This document shows, one piece after another, positions 5,836 to 7,241 of a DNA stretch of 7,241 nucleotides (position 1 is the first letter of the stretch; each line of letters starts with the position of its first letter). Origin of the DNA: Clostridiales bacterium (GTDB lineage Bacteria; Bacillota; Sulfobacillia; UBA995; UBA9673); assembly GCA_003541445.1 (NCBI GenBank), contig DPMO01000020.1:1-7241 (forward strand), in the 5' to 3' direction. The notes under the pieces were generated by a model. That model worked only from the letters and a program-made list of their open reading frames with translations, was not told where the DNA came from and did not search any database. The position numbers and the translations under genes are program-made.

Positions 5836-7241
5836 GGGTGTCTCCGCGTCGCGTTCGCGGGTTTCTCCCCTCGTGGTCCTTTCTGTTCGCCCGTACCGCT
5901 TCCTCTGGTCGGCCCAGGTCGCCTCACAGATAGGTGACGCCTGCGCGGGTATCGCCCTGATCTACCTTGTCTCCCGGCTTTCCGAAGACCCGCTGGCAAT
6001 AGGGTTGGTCGTGTTCTGCATGCTGCTGCCGGCGGCCCTGGTGGGGCCGTTCGCGGGGGTGCTGGCCGACCGCTTTCCTCCGCGCCGCCTCATGGTGGCG
6101 GCGGACTTGTATCGCCTGGTCGTGGTCGGCCTGATGGTTCCGGCCGCCCGGGCGGAATCCGTCCCCGCCCTCCTGGCGCTGGTCTTTCTGGCAGGGGTAG
6201 GGTCGGCCTTCTTCTCGCCCGCTAGAGCGGCCCTGGTTCCGCGCCTCGTGGGACGTGACAAGGTGCCCGCCGCTGTGGGGTTGAGCCAGGCGACCGCGGC
6301 GGCCGTGACCGTGGTGGGCCCGGGATTGGGGGGCCTCCTCCTGATGTGGATGTCGGTCGAGGCGGTGCTGGCTCTTGACGCCGCCACTTTCCTCGTCTCC
6401 GCCCTTCTCCTCCTCGGGGCCCGAGTCCCTGGCCCTGAGCGGGCCGCCGCCTCCCCCGCGAAGGCACCCTACTTCGCCGCGCTCGGGGAGGGCTTCAGGG
6501 TCCTGGGCAAGCAGCCGGCCCTCTTGGCGGTCCTTGGGGTCCTGGGCATCTTCTCGATGATGTGCGGTATCCTCAACGCGAACCAGGCCGCCGTGCTGCT
6601 TCAAGAGTTCGGCCTCTCGGCGACCGAGTACGGCTCGGCTCAGGCTGCACAGGGTCTGGGCTCCGTCGGCGGGGCCCTGCTCGCGCCGGCTCTGATTGCC
6701 ACGGCCGGTGCGGCCGGGGCGCTCTTTGCCGGCGCCGGTCTCACGGGGGCCGCGATGGCCGCCGTGTCTCTCGTGGCCGGCTGGCTCGCCATCGGTGTGG
6801 GCGCCCCCGTCTACGCCTGGGCGGCCCTGTTGGGTGTCGCTGTGTCTCTGGTGACTGTAACCGCGCAGACCCTCTTCATGACCCTAGCCCCACCGCAGGT
6901 CCTCGGGCGGATCGCGGCCACGATGCAGGCCGTGACGAACCTCGCCAACGTGGCCGGAATCCTGGGCGGAGGGGTCCTGGCCAGCCTTTTCGGCGCCTCC
7001 GTCGTGATGTTGTGGGCGGGCGCCGTGGCGGTGGTCCTGAGTCTGGCCGGCCTCGTCTCGCCCATCGGCCGGAGCATGAGCCGGGAGGAGCAGGAGGCCA
7101 CGTCGGTGAAGGCCCGCCCGGTCCGGGCCGCGACGACGGCCGCCCTTCCCGCCGCCCCGCCGCCGCGCCACTGGGTCCTGGTTTCCGACCCCCGGACCTA
7201 CCAGGCGTTGGCCTCGGTCGACGTCTTCAGGGTCCTCTCGG
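5834..7241 (+). CDS. MFS transporter (drug/siderophore exporter type, MFS_3-like), 3'-truncated by window edge
   Basis: The frame is open from ATG 5834 to the right edge, 469 codons with no stop, so the C-terminus is outside the window. A TGA at 5801 bounds the frame upstream. ATG 5834 is preceded by AAAGGGTGG at 5815-5823, ten bases away. GTG 5873 is a later alternative that begins just before VLSVRPYRFLW. The protein resembles proton-coupled exporters of the EntS/MFS_3 type. It has an N-terminal YRFLWSAQVASQIGD (residues 21-35), loop 2-3 motif A as GVLADRFPPRR (75-85), AFFSPARAALVPRLV (125-139), and VVGPGLGGLLL (160-170). About twelve membrane segments fill residues 25-410, in two halves joined by a loop near 198-225. 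Such proteins export small hydrophobic compounds, but the substrate cannot be told. After the last membrane segment (about 410) comes a Glu/Arg then Ala/Pro-rich tail and the start of something more ordered (HWVLVSDPRTYQAL), longer than the usual family end. Confidence 0.9.
   Translation, partial: MGVSASRSRVSPLVVLSVRPYRFLWSAQVASQIGDACAGIALIYLVSRLSEDPLAIGLVVFCMLLPAALVGPFAGVLADRFPPRRLMVAADLYRLVVVGLMVPAARAESVPALLALVFLAGVGSAFFSPARAALVPRLVGRDKVPAAVGLSQATAAAVTVVGPGLGGLLLMWMSVEAVLALDAATFLVSALLLLGARVPGPERAAASPAKAPYFAALGEGFRVLGKQPALLAVLGVLGIFSMMCGILNANQAAVLLQEFGLSATEYGSAQAAQGLGSVGGALLAPALIATAGAAGALFAGAGLTGAAMAAVSLVAGWLAIGVGAPVYAWAALLGVAVSLVTVTAQTLFMTLAPPQVLGRIAATMQAVTNLANVAGILGGGVLASLFGASVVMLWAGAVAVVLSLAGLVSPIGRSMSREEQEATSVKARPVRAATTAALPAAPPPRHWVLVSDPRTYQALASVDVFRVLS

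Noticed and set aside
5924..6604. Minus-strand open frames opposite the MFS exporter
   Set aside because: Arg/Gly/His-rich shadow products. The plus strand here carries a continuous membrane transporter with family motifs.
1..7241. CRISPR arrays, tRNA or rRNA genes, insertion-sequence ends
   Set aside because: I saw no regularly spaced repeats, no cloverleaf with the T-loop consensus, no rRNA-like conserved blocks and no transposase motifs with matching terminal repeats.

Overview
This is a high-GC bacterial window whose first half is a cell-division and cell-shape operon read on the + strand: the C-terminal part of MinC (cut by the left edge), then MinD, MinE and a RodA/FtsW-type SEDS glycosyltransferase. 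MinC, MinD, MinE and RodA in this order, with the last gene starting directly after the minE stop, is an arrangement familiar from high-GC Bacillota (Clostridia-like, Symbiobacterium/Thermaerobacter-like or Limnochordia-like lineages), and that is my best guess for the source. This rests on gene order and protein character, not on a search.

Layout. 1-768: MinC with a long, probably disordered linker before its beta-helix C-terminal domain. 828-1637: MinD. 1657-1926: MinE. 1927-3060: RodA from a TTG start. 3061-3225: short spacer. 3226-4563: an inner-membrane protein whose membrane half resembles CreD. 4564-4887 (- strand): remains of a subtilisin-like (S8) protease, broken in frame and apparently missing its middle. 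4888-5125: no gene, but a long-range inverted repeat that could fold as RNA. 5126-5474 (- strand): two small overlapping ORFs in a stretch of visibly lower GC (about 52-55% in two 60-base lines I counted, against about 70% or more nearby). The downstream one has a near-perfect Shine-Dalgarno sequence. 5475-5833: ambiguous sequence with possible broken minus-strand coding. 5834 to the right edge: an MFS exporter that runs out of the window.

How the genes work together. MinC, MinD and MinE place the division septum. MinD is the membrane-binding ATPase, MinC is the FtsZ inhibitor it recruits, and MinE stimulates MinD ATPase and releases the complex. RodA polymerises lipid II into glycan strands for side-wall growth, so the operon couples septum placement to elongation. 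The CreD-like protein and the MFS exporter are membrane proteins with no clear link to that job. The stretch from 4564 to 5833 looks like a decay or insertion zone between two conserved blocks.

I see no convincing new multi-gene system. The parts that deserve a second look are the low-GC minus-strand small ORFs, the structured intergenic repeat, the S8 relic, and the unusual MinC linker and MinE N-terminus.
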